Origin: Dysidea avara
Taxonomy: Eukaryota; Porifera; Demospongiae; Dictyoceratida; Dysideidae
Length of the DNA stretch: 64,000 bases
Assembly (NCBI RefSeq): GCF_963678975.1
Contig: NC_089276.1
Span: forward strand, 31,760,368 to 31,824,367
Direction of reading: 5' to 3'
Below the pieces are notes generated by a model. It saw only the letters and a list, made by a program, of their open reading frames with translations, was not told the DNA's origin and made no database searches. Positions 55,371 through 64,000 of this stretch are shown piece after piece. Numbering within the stretch: position 1 is the first letter of the stretch; each line of letters opens with the position of its first letter. A program made the translations under genes and the position numbers.

Positions 55371-56105
55371 ATTTTTTGTTTGTGTTGTAATAACATTGTT
55401 ATATGTTAATTTACTGTAAGGCAAAAAATTCATGGATTTCGCAGCCATCCTATCTGCAATTAGAATCGCCTCATATTTGTTTGTAGCTGTCACGGTAGTT
55501 TCACACTTCCACAAAGCACTAATTAAGGTGGAGCTTGTGTCGTGGCTTTCATTATGTACATACTGTATGGCAACAAACTTTGTCTGGAATGTAGTTTGCG
55601 ACTTTGTACATGAGTTTTGGTCATTCCACACAACTTGCAAAATAATTCTTGCATGGTGCATGGCACTAAATGGAGTCTTAACTAATGACTTACACTTTTC
55701 CCAGTGTCTGTACGTTCTCTACGCTTTCACACCTTGTTTATAAGACATCTGCCGATTATAAACGCTCGCACGAGGCGTGGCACTGAATGGAGTCAAAAAG
55801 ATTTCTGCTTAAAACGCCTTCCCAAGGTAACTTACGGCTCTGCACGCTTTCACAACTTGTTTGTCAGACATTAGGGCTTGTGTCCACAACGTGTCTTTAA
55901 AAGTCATTGTAGGGATTACAGGTTTGAACGGAGAAAATACGCGTAGAGGCGATCCAGTACTAGATAATATTAGTGCCAGATGGACTGTAGAAACACGAGT
56001 GCATTGAGTGGTACAATGTGGCGACAGCTGAAACACAAGGCGAGAAATTGAGTGAATTATATCTAAATACGCTTGTTTAGAGGTTGCGACAAGAAAACGA
56101 TGGCA
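55371..56105. other. Unassigned region, weakly coding-like on the minus strand
   Basis: The minus frame 55661-55400 reads RIILQVVWNDQNSCTKSQTT and TLISALWKCETTVTATNKYE. The opposite frame is hydrophobic. Neither has splice sites or a domain I can defend. 55746-56105 shows nothing more. Confidence 0.25.
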
Positions 56106-56110
56106 CCAAG

Positions 56111-56993
56111 CAGGGGCGGATCCAGGGAGGGGGGGGCTTTGGGGGCTGAAGCCCTCCCCCCCCCCCCTTCATATTTAGGCTTTACTTGATCAATATGCTG
56201 AGTATTATAATGAAATTTTGTCTTAGCATAATTATATGATCACTAATAATACAAATACTCATAAAACCACCTTATAAACATCTTTCCAAGGTATTATCAG
56301 TGGATTTATGCTAAAGTTTATGCAACAAGGACCCGTATCAGCATTGGAGGTGTACAAAATCGAGATACTCTAATAGAGCAGTCAGCTAACTACTCTAATA
56401 GAGCATTCACTGGAAACATGTAGTTGATTCTGTTATGGAATTTTTCCAAATCTGCCTGCACCTAAACTGGCTATACATACAATGAAGTGCATTGGTCGGT
56501 TTAAAGGGCTTCATTCATCAACTTGTGTAGTTAATAATATGTATGGCAATACTTAATTCAGGTACACAATTTCCATTGAAAGTGCTCTCAGATTCAATCT
56601 TGTATTGTTCAAATTTCAAAATTTTCCACTTTCAACATTATTATTCTAACATGCACCTATTCAGTGTTGTGCAATTGTGAGAGGGGTGCATCATGTATTT
56701 GGTTGTCTGTATCTACCCAAACTTTTCCATTAGCAAAATGCTTCAGAGAGCCATACCTATAATCTAAAGGCAGTATATAAAATATCTATGGGCAGAAAAT
56801 ATTATGAATTTTATGTGGAAATGTCTCCAAATTGCAGTATTTTAGCATCTATTTTTCAAAATTTTCCTGGGGGAGCATGCCCCCAGACCCCCCTAGTTCC
56901 AGCATGCTGGGAAGTGTACTTCACACACCTCTACCCAAGAGATTAGTACCTTGAGTTAGCCCCCCCCTTTTATAAATCCTAGATCCGCCCCTG
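56111..56993 (-). mobile_element. hAT5-like MITE, copy 2, inverted (883 bp)
   Basis: CAGGGGCGGATCCAGG at the left and 'tagatccgcccctg' at the right, between CCAAG duplications (56106-56110 and 56994-56998). It contains the shared module at 56360-56412. Its interior aligns in reverse with copy 3, including the empty site of the TA-flanked MITE there. Confidence 0.85.
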
Positions 56994-57127
56994 CCAAGTT
57001 TTTTTTAAATCACGAAACGCAGTATAAACTTATTGTGAGAGATTGCACAATTCAGGCTAATATTGGGAAACCGTTGTCACAGTGATATATGTTTCCCCGG
57101 GTAATGTGTTTCCCGCACACATATCCC

Positions 57128-58461
57128 CAGGGGTGGATCTAGGATTTATAAAAGGGGGGGCTAACTCAAGGTACTAATCTCTTGGGTAGAGATGCAAAGC
57201 ATGCTAGAACTAGGGGGTCTGGGGGCATGCCCCCCCCCCCCCCCCCCCCCAGGAAATTTTTGAAAAATAGATGCTAAAATACTGCAATTTGGAGACATTT
57301 CCACATAAAATTCATAATATTTTCTGCCTGTAGATGTTTCATATACTGCCTTTAGATTATAGGTATGGCTCTCTAAAGCATTTTGCTAATGGAAAAGTTT
57401 GGGTAGATACAGACAACCAAGTACATGATGCACCCCTCTCACAATTGCACAACACTGAATAGGTGCATGTTAGAATAATATTGTTGAACATGGAAAATTT
57501 TGAAATTTGAACAATACAAGATTGAATCTGAGAGCATTTTCAATGGAAATTGTGTACCTGAATTAAGTATTGCCATATATATTAACTATACAAGTGGATG
57601 AATGAAGCCCTTTAAACAAACCAATGCACTTCATTGTATGTATAGGTGCAGGCGGATTTGGAAAAATTCCATAACAGAACCAACTACCGTATATGACCGT
57701 ATTAAAGCCGGGCTCAAATACACGCAGGGGCTCAAATATACGCCGGGTACAGCTAGGGGACTGTCATAATAAACGCCGGGGCTCATTTAAACGCCGGGGT
57801 GCTAATGATATGCACTGAAAGGGGTTCTAAACTCGTGTCAGCTGCTAACTATACAGTGATGTCTCGTCACCAGTCTTATGATGTCTTGTCTTGTTCGACT
57901 ATGTCTTCTCTTCTGGTGATGGCCATAGCGTATTTATCGTGGTCATTGTCATCTTTCCGCCCGACTTCCAATGTTTCACCCAGCAGAGGAATCCAAATGG
58001 GTTTATGTACGTGATGGGCTATGGATTTCGTATTTCGTAGGTACTTGTACTGGCACCTGTCATTCTCAACGAGTGGCTGGTAAGAAATAAACGCCCGGGT
58101 CCAAATTAACGCCGGTCTCGTTTAAACGACGGGTCAAAAATGATTTATAGGAAATAAACGCCCGGGCTTCTATACGGTCATATACGGTACATGTTTCCAG
58201 TGAATGTTCTATTAGAGTAGTTAGCTGACTGCTCTATTAGAGTATCTCGATCTTGTACACCTCCAATGCTGATCCGGGTCCTTGTTGCATAAACTTTAGC
58301 ATAAATCCACTTATAACACCTTGGAAAGATGTTTATAAGGTGGTTTTATGAGTATTTGTATTATTAGTAATCATATAATTATGCTAAGACAAAATTTCAG
58401 TATAATACTCAGCATATTGATCAAGTAAAGCCTCAATATGAAGGAGGAAAGCCCCCCCCTG
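57128..58461 (+). mobile_element. hAT5-like MITE, copy 3 (1334 bp with insert)
   Basis: Left end CAGGGGTGGATCTAGG, right end 'gcccccccctg', between ATCCC duplications (57123-57127 and 58462-58466). It interrupts the Ginger terminal repeat. The 'ctctattagagta' module is at 58205-58253 (minus). A TA-flanked MITE is nested at 57687-58187. Confidence 0.85.
57687..58187. mobile_element. TA-flanked MITE (Tc1/mariner type), 501 bp
   Basis: CCGTATATGACCGTAT and its inverse ATACGGTCATATACGG are the ends, each next to TA. The empty site (ACTACATG) is seen in the sister hAT5-like copy, inverted near 56420. A TA duplication points to a Tc1/mariner-class mobiliser. The interior repeats 'aaacgccggggctc' phrases in both orientations. 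The plus-strand frame inside is not supported as a gene. Confidence 0.85.
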
Positions 58462-58865
58462 ATCCCTAGAGATCCGTGTTTCCCCGCACGCACGTACGTT
58501 GCACATGACTTTATAAAGGAAAACAAATTACCCGGGGAAACACATATATCACTGTGACATGTAGGTCGCTAGCGAGTTAGTGATATGTGTGGTGTTAGCA
58601 TAGGCGCGCATACACTTTTAATAATCATAGCTAGCCATACCTATACAACTAATACTATAATTATACATGTTGATGGAGGAAATCAAGCCATTCAATGGCA
58701 TTCAACTATAATTTCTAAACTGTGCTGTGATTTGGCTATGTAGCTATAGCATCAGTTTAATAAAACAGTAGCTACAAGTACATGTATACAATAAACTACT
58801 ACCTCTAGCTATATAGAGTAAATCGTGTGATTGCAGCTATGTATAACTAATCAATGTAGCTACAG

Positions 58866-59475
58866 CTTTGGCATGCAGTCAGTCATTATCTACCCCCTTG
58901 CCGGTTCTATTTGGGGTTCCCCAAGGGAGTATTGTGGGACCCCTACTCTTCATTATTTACATGAATGATTTACCATCTTGTGTTACCATCAGTAAAACTT
59001 TACTATTCATTGACGGCACCAAGATATATAATACTGTTTGTAGTCCTGGAGATATTTCACTGTTTCAAAATGATTTAGACTAAGTAACTTTGTAGAGTAC
59101 AAGATATAATATGTTTTTTAATCCAAAAAAGAGTGTCCACCTATATTAATGCAAAAATCATCACTAATTACAAAATAGCTGACACACAGGTTTTAACAAA
59201 TAGTTCACATAAAGATCTCGGTACTATAATATCATCAGACCTATCTTGCGATCAACAGTACAAAAACATAATCCCTAAGGCCTACAGAATGCTAGGACTG
59301 CTCCATCGCAGCATTAGCAAGCATCAAACAGTGACAGCCAAGAGAATTTTGTATATTTCCTTAGTGAGATCACAAGTTATGTACTGTTCAGTGATTTGGA
59401 GACGTAACCATATCAAGGACATCACACTTATTGAGCAGATCCAGAGAAGAGCAACAAAGTTTATTTATTAATACT
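58866..59475 (+). pseudogene. LINE reverse-transcriptase fragment
   Basis: PVLFGVPQGSIVGPLLFIIY then MNDLP is the GxPQGS..GPLLF box. The catalytic box reads LLFIDGTKIY where FADD is expected, so one catalytic Asp is lost. After a stop the C-terminal motif follows: HKDLGTIISSDLSCDQQYKN, RILYISLVRSQVMYCSVIW and EQIQRRATKFIY. Jockey/CR1-like style. It lies in the deleted Ginger. Confidence 0.8.
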
Positions 59476-60590
59476 TTACAGAACTGTACAGATTAATAAA
59501 CAAAGTTAAACAATATTTAAGAGCTTATAACGATTAAATTACAGAACTGAAGGTCTACCAGTGTCTTGTACTGGTAGCCATAATTAATTACTTACAAATT
59601 ACAATAAGCTATATAACTACAAATAATAATTACAAGGGGTAGCTATAAAGAGTACAAGTTAAAGAATAAAATAGTTTGTAGGAGCTGGAATGTTTAAACA
59701 TTTGGAACAGGGGCAACAGAAATAAAAAGTACATAGATTATTACTGTCAAAATCATAGGCGGCGGAAAGGGGGGGGGGGGGGCTAGGGGGCTAAAGCCCC
59801 CCTTCAGTCTGCTGAGGGGGGCTTAGCCCCCCCTCAGAATGATATCACACCGAAATTATCTTTCTTGAAGACCGTGATAAAGATCGAGATACTCTAATAG
59901 AGCAGTCACTCTAATAAAGTAGTCCAGTGTGTAGCGAGCTATGTAAGGATTTTTATGTAGTTTATCAGCTAGAAATGGTAGCTGGTGAGGTGGAAAACTC
60001 TTGTCAGTTGGTTGTGACCCTTTTTTTTTTTTTTTTTGGTCTCACCTTACCAAACTATAGAAATAAGTCTGGGTCAGCCCAGCGGAGCCCCCCCCTCATA
60101 TCAACTACTTCCTCCGCCGCTGGTCAAAATTGTTAACAAAATGATTCCAGAAATAATTCTTGAGTTTGAATTTGATAGTTTGGAGGGTTTGGGATAGGTC
60201 AATTAATGGCAAACTGTTCCACAATCTGGGTATACGGTAGAAGTAGGAATTCATTACACTGTATTTAGATGCTATCATGTGCCTTAGTTTGTATCCTGCT
60301 GATCTTGTGGGTCCAGAGATAAATTCTACAAAATTTAACATGTTGAACTTTTCAGATGGAAATTTTACTGATTTTATAAAAAACATGATGTCGACTAAAT
60401 CGTAAATATACATCAGTGGAAGAAGTTTGAGTCTCAAAAGCCTTTCTTTGTAGTTACTGGTGTAGTTGTTAAGAATATATTTGGTTGCCCTCCTTTGTAC
60501 TCTTTCTAACAGTTCAATATCAGATAGTAAATATGGCTTCCACAAGCAAGAACAATACATTAAAGTAGATATTTTAAATGACTATAGTTC
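59472..60590 (-). pseudogene. Second LINE 3' fragment, opposite strand, with MITE insertion
   Basis: Minus strand: YCSCLWKPYLLSDIELLERV, QRRATKYILNNYTSNYKERL, LLPLMYIYDLVDIMFFIKS and FYRIPRLWNSLPLIDLSQTL. The end near 60125 is interrupted by a MITE (59754-60122); the 3' UTR continues to about 59472. It faces the other LINE fragment tail to tail. Only the C-terminal domain is present. Confidence 0.8.
59754..60122. mobile_element. hAT-type MITE with CATAGGCGG ends, copy 2 (369 bp)
   Basis: CATAGGCGGCGGAAAGG to CTCCGCCGCTG between exact 8-bp repeats GTCAAAAT (59746-59753 and 60123-60130). Shared module at 59879-59925. Inserted in the LINE tail. Confidence 0.9.
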
Positions 60591-61039
60591 TGATTATTAG
60601 TATAGCTAGCTATAGTATAATCATTGTATTAGTTTATATAGTAGCTATATAGCTAGTTAGCTAACTATAGCTATATACCGGTACATGTAATATACATGGG
60701 TGTCTATTACGTAGCTAGATAACTATATATCTACTGAATGGTTGGATCGCGTACTCACGGTTTGCAACTAACCATAGAACCTTGGAGTTACTGCACGATG
60801 GCTATATCTTAGTCGGAAACACGGATCCCTGGTGATATATGTGCGGGGAAACACGAATCCCTAGGGATATGTGTATGCGGTGAAATATTTTTAAAAATCG
60901 CTACAGGAAACACATCACTGACAGCTTTTGGTGGGAAACACGGATCCCTAGTGATATGTGTGCGGGGAAACACGGATCCCTACGGATATGTGTGCGGGAA
61001 ACACGTTACCCGGGGAAACAAATATCACTGTGACACCGT

Positions 61040-61186
61040 CCCTACACGTAGACCAAATAACTCACAGTAATGGCCGCGCATTTTAATTGTGGCGTGCGCT
61101 TTGTAGTTTCTTGGCCGCACGACTCACTACCGTGAGTCTTGATATGTATTATATAATTTGTATGTTTACTGATAAATAGTTAAAAT
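61040..61186. other. Unique spacer, nothing seen
   Basis: Short non-repetitive sequence between the second Ginger and the next MITE. Confidence 0.5.
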
Positions 61187-62035
61187 TAGTGCTGGGCGAT
61201 ATAGCCGACATACGACATATATTTTTAATATAGTGATACGATAGCTGGAAATTATATCGCGATATAACGCACGTGATCTAAGCAGTACAACGTGAGCTCA
61301 TAAAATGGCATCTCCAGTTTCGCCATTACTCCTGCTGCACCCACGTCTCGCCCACGTCAACGGTGTGGCATACTGTTGGGTATTTTGAAGGCGCTATCTA
61401 CTTAAATCTGTGTGCAGTGCTTGGGACATGTAGGAAGCAGTAGACCAGTGAGAAAAGCCACTGTGATTAACCAGCGCCAATTTTCAGCTTGGAATTTGTA
61501 AAAGATCGAAATACTCTAATAGACCAGTCAGTGCGATACCTTAACAAAACAGTCAGTAGAATATACTAATTATAATGCTTGCTCTAAGTTATCTTGATAT
61601 TAAAAAAGAAAGAGATTGAGTGTGTAAAAAAGCCATTTCAAAAGCATCTGTACAAGTTGTTTTTAAAAATTCCCTGGGGGAGCATGCCCCTCCTAGTTAA
61701 TCTCTAATTTAAATACCATAATAGATCAAGATGATGAAGGTATCGCAGATTAAGTTGTAGGTGAACTGGAAGACTAAGTGTTGTAACTTGCCAGTATATA
61801 TGCAAATCAACATTTCTTTTAATTATCATGTAACTAGCTATATAAGTGCATATGATGTATTAGCTAATAAATGATCTCATTCCTGTGTTTTGTGTACAGT
61901 GTAGTAGAAAACCATCTGAAAAAAGAAAATAAGCATCAAGTTAAAATATTGGTATATATCGTGACATATATTCATATCGTGAATAAATTTTGCCATGACA
62001 TACGACATAAAAAAAATCTATATCGCCCAGCACTA
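61187..62035. mobile_element. hAT-type MITE with TAGTGCTGGGCGATAT ends (849 bp)
   Basis: The ends are perfect inverses over 16 bp, flanked by GTTAAAAT on both sides (61179-61186 and 62036-62043), an 8-bp duplication. The shared module is at 61503-61560. The interior also carries 'ccctgggggagcatgcccc', typical of other MITEs here. The plus frame at its right end is not a gene. Confidence 0.9.
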
Positions 62036-62305
62036 GTTAAAATATTAATAGTCTACTTTACTTTATCTTTTTTTCTTCTTCCTGTGGCAAAGAAAAAAAT
62101 ATATAAAGTTAAAAAGCCCCAATCCAGCCATAGGCCGGCTTTGGGGAATACAAATACAAAAAGAAATGATATCTATAATCCAAAACAGCCAATTGCAAGC
62201 TGTAAAAAGAGTGTGGCCCTCAAAAAGACTATGGTGAAAAAAGATGTGAAATCCAAGGGAGCCTGTATTCCGCGGAATACGGAATAGCAGAATTACGGAA
62301 TAAGC
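62036..62305. repeat. Low-copy repeat fragment
   Basis: 'agctgtaaaaagagtgtggc' and 'tgtgaaatccaagggagcc' resemble 6622-6695, so a dispersed repeat is present. 'aagccccaatccagccatag' and 'ccggctttgggg' form an imperfect hairpin. Confidence 0.4.
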
Positions 62306-62439
62306 GAAAATTACATTCTAAATATTTTGTTATTGTTTATATCCTCTATAACGTTTTAATATACATTCCTCACCACGTAGAGAACACAATCACGATGACA
62401 CCGATCCTTGGGGCGATCTTTAAATAGGATATGTACAAA

Positions 62440-62712
62440 GATATTGTATTGTATTATTGTATTGTATTGTATTAGTGCTTTACAGTGACCAGCACTGAAG
62501 GTCTGACAGCAACATGTGCTGCAGCTTTAGGATTACCTAACCTAATTTCAAGGACTTAGACTTAGTGACTTATAGCTGAAAAGGTGTAACAGAAAAGGGG
62601 CCAAAGTAAGGAAAAAAATCCCTCCAACCCCAGGATTCGAACTGCAGGTCACCCAATGTTTAGTCGGGGCCACACTCAATCTCCTCCAGGAGGGATGGAC
62701 TTTCTTCCTTAA
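62440..62712 (-). repeat. tRNA-like SINE
   Basis: On the minus strand a tRNA-like head (62695-62619, 77 nt) has TCCCTCC and GGAGGGA as possible acceptor arms and a B-box-like GTTCGAATCCTG. A body of about 150 bp follows and a tail of repeated 'aatac' units ends near 62440. Head, body and short-repeat tail are the layout of tRNA-derived SINEs. The T-arm does not pair well, so this is not a functional tRNA. Confidence 0.65.
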
Positions 62713-62720
62713 ACCTAAAG

Positions 62721-62884
62721 TATTTATTGTATTAGTGCTTTACAGTGACCAGCACTGAAGGTCTGACAGCAACATGTGCTGCAGCCTTAGGATTACCTAA
62801 CCTAATTTCAAGGACTTAGACTTAGTGACTTATAGCTGAAAAGGTGTAACAGAAAAGGGGCCAAAGTAAGGAAAAAATCCCTCG
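62721..62884 (-). repeat. Second SINE copy, head missing
   Basis: Nearly identical to 62466-62624 ('gtgctttacagtgaccagca', 'ggacttagacttagtgactt'). It begins where the acceptor 3' strand of the tRNA-like head would end, so it lacks the head. The two copies are in tandem. Confidence 0.8.
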
Positions 62885-63241
62885 AAATACTCACTCTAGA
62901 ACAATCTAACTAAGCTAAACTACTATCAAATACACTTAACTACACAATCGCTAGAAAACTAGAAGCTCTTTGTGCTATACCTACTCATAACAGCTGTCAC
63001 ACACGAGTAACTGCCCGAATTTATTAGAGTTATATACGAAGTGTTAGAGCGCCGAGGTTGGAGCTCTGATGTTGGGAGCTGAAAGCAGTATTATTCTCCG
63101 AATTTATTTGAAACACTTTAGGAAAAATGGTAACAGAGCTATAAGAAAGGTCAGATTATTCCATGCATGCAGGGTAGCTACCTAGGGGGTGAATTGTTTT
63201 GTCCTAAACTATTCTGCCAGCTAGCTAGCTGCTCGTGTGTG

Positions 63242-63622
63242 CATATATAGGCGGCGGAAAGGGGGGGGGGGGGGGGCTAGGGGGCTAGGGGGCTGAACTC
63301 GGTCTGCTGAGGGGGGGGGCTTAGCCCCCCTCAGAATGATATCACACCGAAATTATCTTTCTTGGAGTGGGGCTGAAAACCGTGATAAAGATCGAGATAC
63401 TCTAATAGAGCAGTCACTCTAATAAAGTAGTCAGTGTGTAGCGAGCTATGTAAGGATTTTTATGTAGTTTATCAGCTAGAAATGGTAGCTGGTGAGGTGG
63501 AAAGCTCTTGTCAGTTGGTTGTGACCTTTTTTTTGTCTCACCTTACCAAACTATAGAAATAAGTCTGGGTCAGCCCACCCCCCCCCCCCCCCCCCTCATA
63601 TCAACTACTTGCTTCGCCGCTG
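63242..63622. mobile_element. hAT-type MITE with CATA..GGCGG ends, copy 3 (381 bp)
   Basis: CATATATAGGCGGCGG to GCTTCGCCGCTG between 8-bp repeats CGTGTGTG (63234-63241 and 63623-63630). The empty site is seen in the left foldback arm near 63003. Shared module at 63388-63430; long G- and C-runs. Confidence 0.88.
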
Positions 63623-63877
63623 CGTGTGTGACAGCTGGTATAAGCAAGTATAGCACAAAGAACTTCTAGTTTTCTAGCGATTATGTAGTGAAATGTATTT
63701 AACAGTAGTTTAGCTTAGTTAGATTGTTCTAGAGTGAATATCTTTGTACATATCCTATTTAAAGATCACCCCGAGGATTGGTTCCATCGTGATTGTGTTC
63801 TCTACGAGGTGAGGAATGTATATTAAAATGTTATAGATGCTATAAACAATAACAAAATATTTAGAATGTGATTTTCA

Positions 63878-64000
63878 CTGGACATGACTAAAACACGGAA
63901 CGGACTTGGAAAACGGACTAGCAAACGGACTGGAAAGAACTTACCTGAAAACGTTTTTTGGCCATAGAAATTCACTGTACAGGTGCTAGAAAGAATATAA
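63878..64000. other. No feature seen
   Basis: The last 123 bases contain three 'aacggact' phrases and nothing else recognisable. Confidence 0.5.

Larger units (their letters stand above)
57075..61035. mobile_element. Second Ginger element, internally deleted and invaded
   Basis: Terminus TGTCACAGTGATATATG at 57075 and its inverse ending 61035, with CCGT on both sides (57071-57074 and 61036-61039). Left flank homology to the first Ginger ends at about 58857; right homology starts again near 60600. Integrase and peptidase exons are absent. The body holds a hAT5-like MITE (57128-58461) inserted within the left terminal repeat, two LINE fragments and a CATAGGCGG MITE. The segment 58492-58580 is inverted relative to 43366-43456. 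Confidence 0.85.
62306..63877. mobile_element. Long foldback element, arms of about 250 bp
   Basis: Left arm 62306-62445 plus 62886-63003; right arm 63626-63877 in reverse. The left arm is split by two SINE-like copies (62446-62885). The loop holds a CATAGGCGG MITE. No transposase is seen, so the element is non-autonomous. Confidence 0.85.

Noticed and set aside
55432..55743. Plus-strand hydrophobic frame that looks like a membrane protein
   Set aside because: The opposite strand is equally open, no family is recognisable and there is no start or splice support.
57799..58014. Frame inside the TA-flanked MITE
   Set aside because: It lies between MITE termini, has no domain and is not seen in the sister region.
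61871..62287. Lys-rich plus-strand frame of 138 codons
   Set aside because: It runs across the right end of a hAT MITE, its target duplication and another repeat, so it cannot be one gene.
62619..62695. Functional tRNA gene
   Set aside because: The acceptor pairs, but the T stem and the D-arm do not form properly; it is the head of a SINE.

Overview
The window is animal nuclear DNA: AT-rich, with split genes, GT-AG introns of about 50 nt beside introns of several kilobases, and very many transposable elements. A death-domain/CARD/pseudokinase gene, a Ginger DNA transposon, LINE reverse-transcriptase relics, and hAT- and pogo-type remnants together suggest an early-branching metazoan. A demosponge is my best guess, from family resemblance only. 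There are no bacterial operons, CRISPR arrays or intact structural RNA genes. One 200-base assembly gap lies at 36649-36848.

Region 1 (1-5400) is transposon debris: a split pogo-like transposase, a LINE tail, a hAT dimerisation-domain remnant and several MITEs. Region 2 (about 5.7-31.4 kb, + strand) is the main host gene. I can join 11 exons whose phases all agree: death domain (7143), helical module A (16413), CARD-like domain (17304), module B paralogous to A (18032), coiled-coil exons (20942-30523) and a kinase fold that has lost the HRD and DFG residues (30574-31404). This layout resembles a RIPK-like death-fold signalling scaffold. Two alternative first exons, both beginning MASVKR, lie at 5695 and 10929. 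The introns are packed with repeats.

Region 3 (31.4-42 kb) holds nested foldback and hAT elements, several plausible but unidentified minus-strand exons, and an inverted duplication of a small unknown gene. One copy of that gene was later broken by a MITE.

Region 4 (43282-48900) is a complete Ginger-type cut-and-paste transposon with CCGG target duplication and perfect terminal repeats. Its minus strand can be read as one 17-exon gene coding integrase (HHCC, DDE, GPY/F), then a linker, a Ulp1-like cysteine peptidase with intact H-D-Q-C, and a PHD finger. A one-base deletion in a homopolymer breaks the frame. A second, gutted copy (57075-61035) carries nested MITEs and two LINE fragments.

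Region 5 (48905-55400) is a degenerate tandem array interrupted by a decayed Ty3/gypsy retrotransposon that has its 3' LTR and target duplication but lacks its 5' LTR. Region 6 (55.4-64 kb) is nested hAT-type MITEs, the second Ginger, and a long foldback element invaded by a tRNA-like SINE and a hAT MITE. A sequence module (core ACTCTAATAGAGCAGTCA) recurs at least eleven times inside elements whose terminal repeats are otherwise unrelated. It is the most unusual repeat signal in the window.
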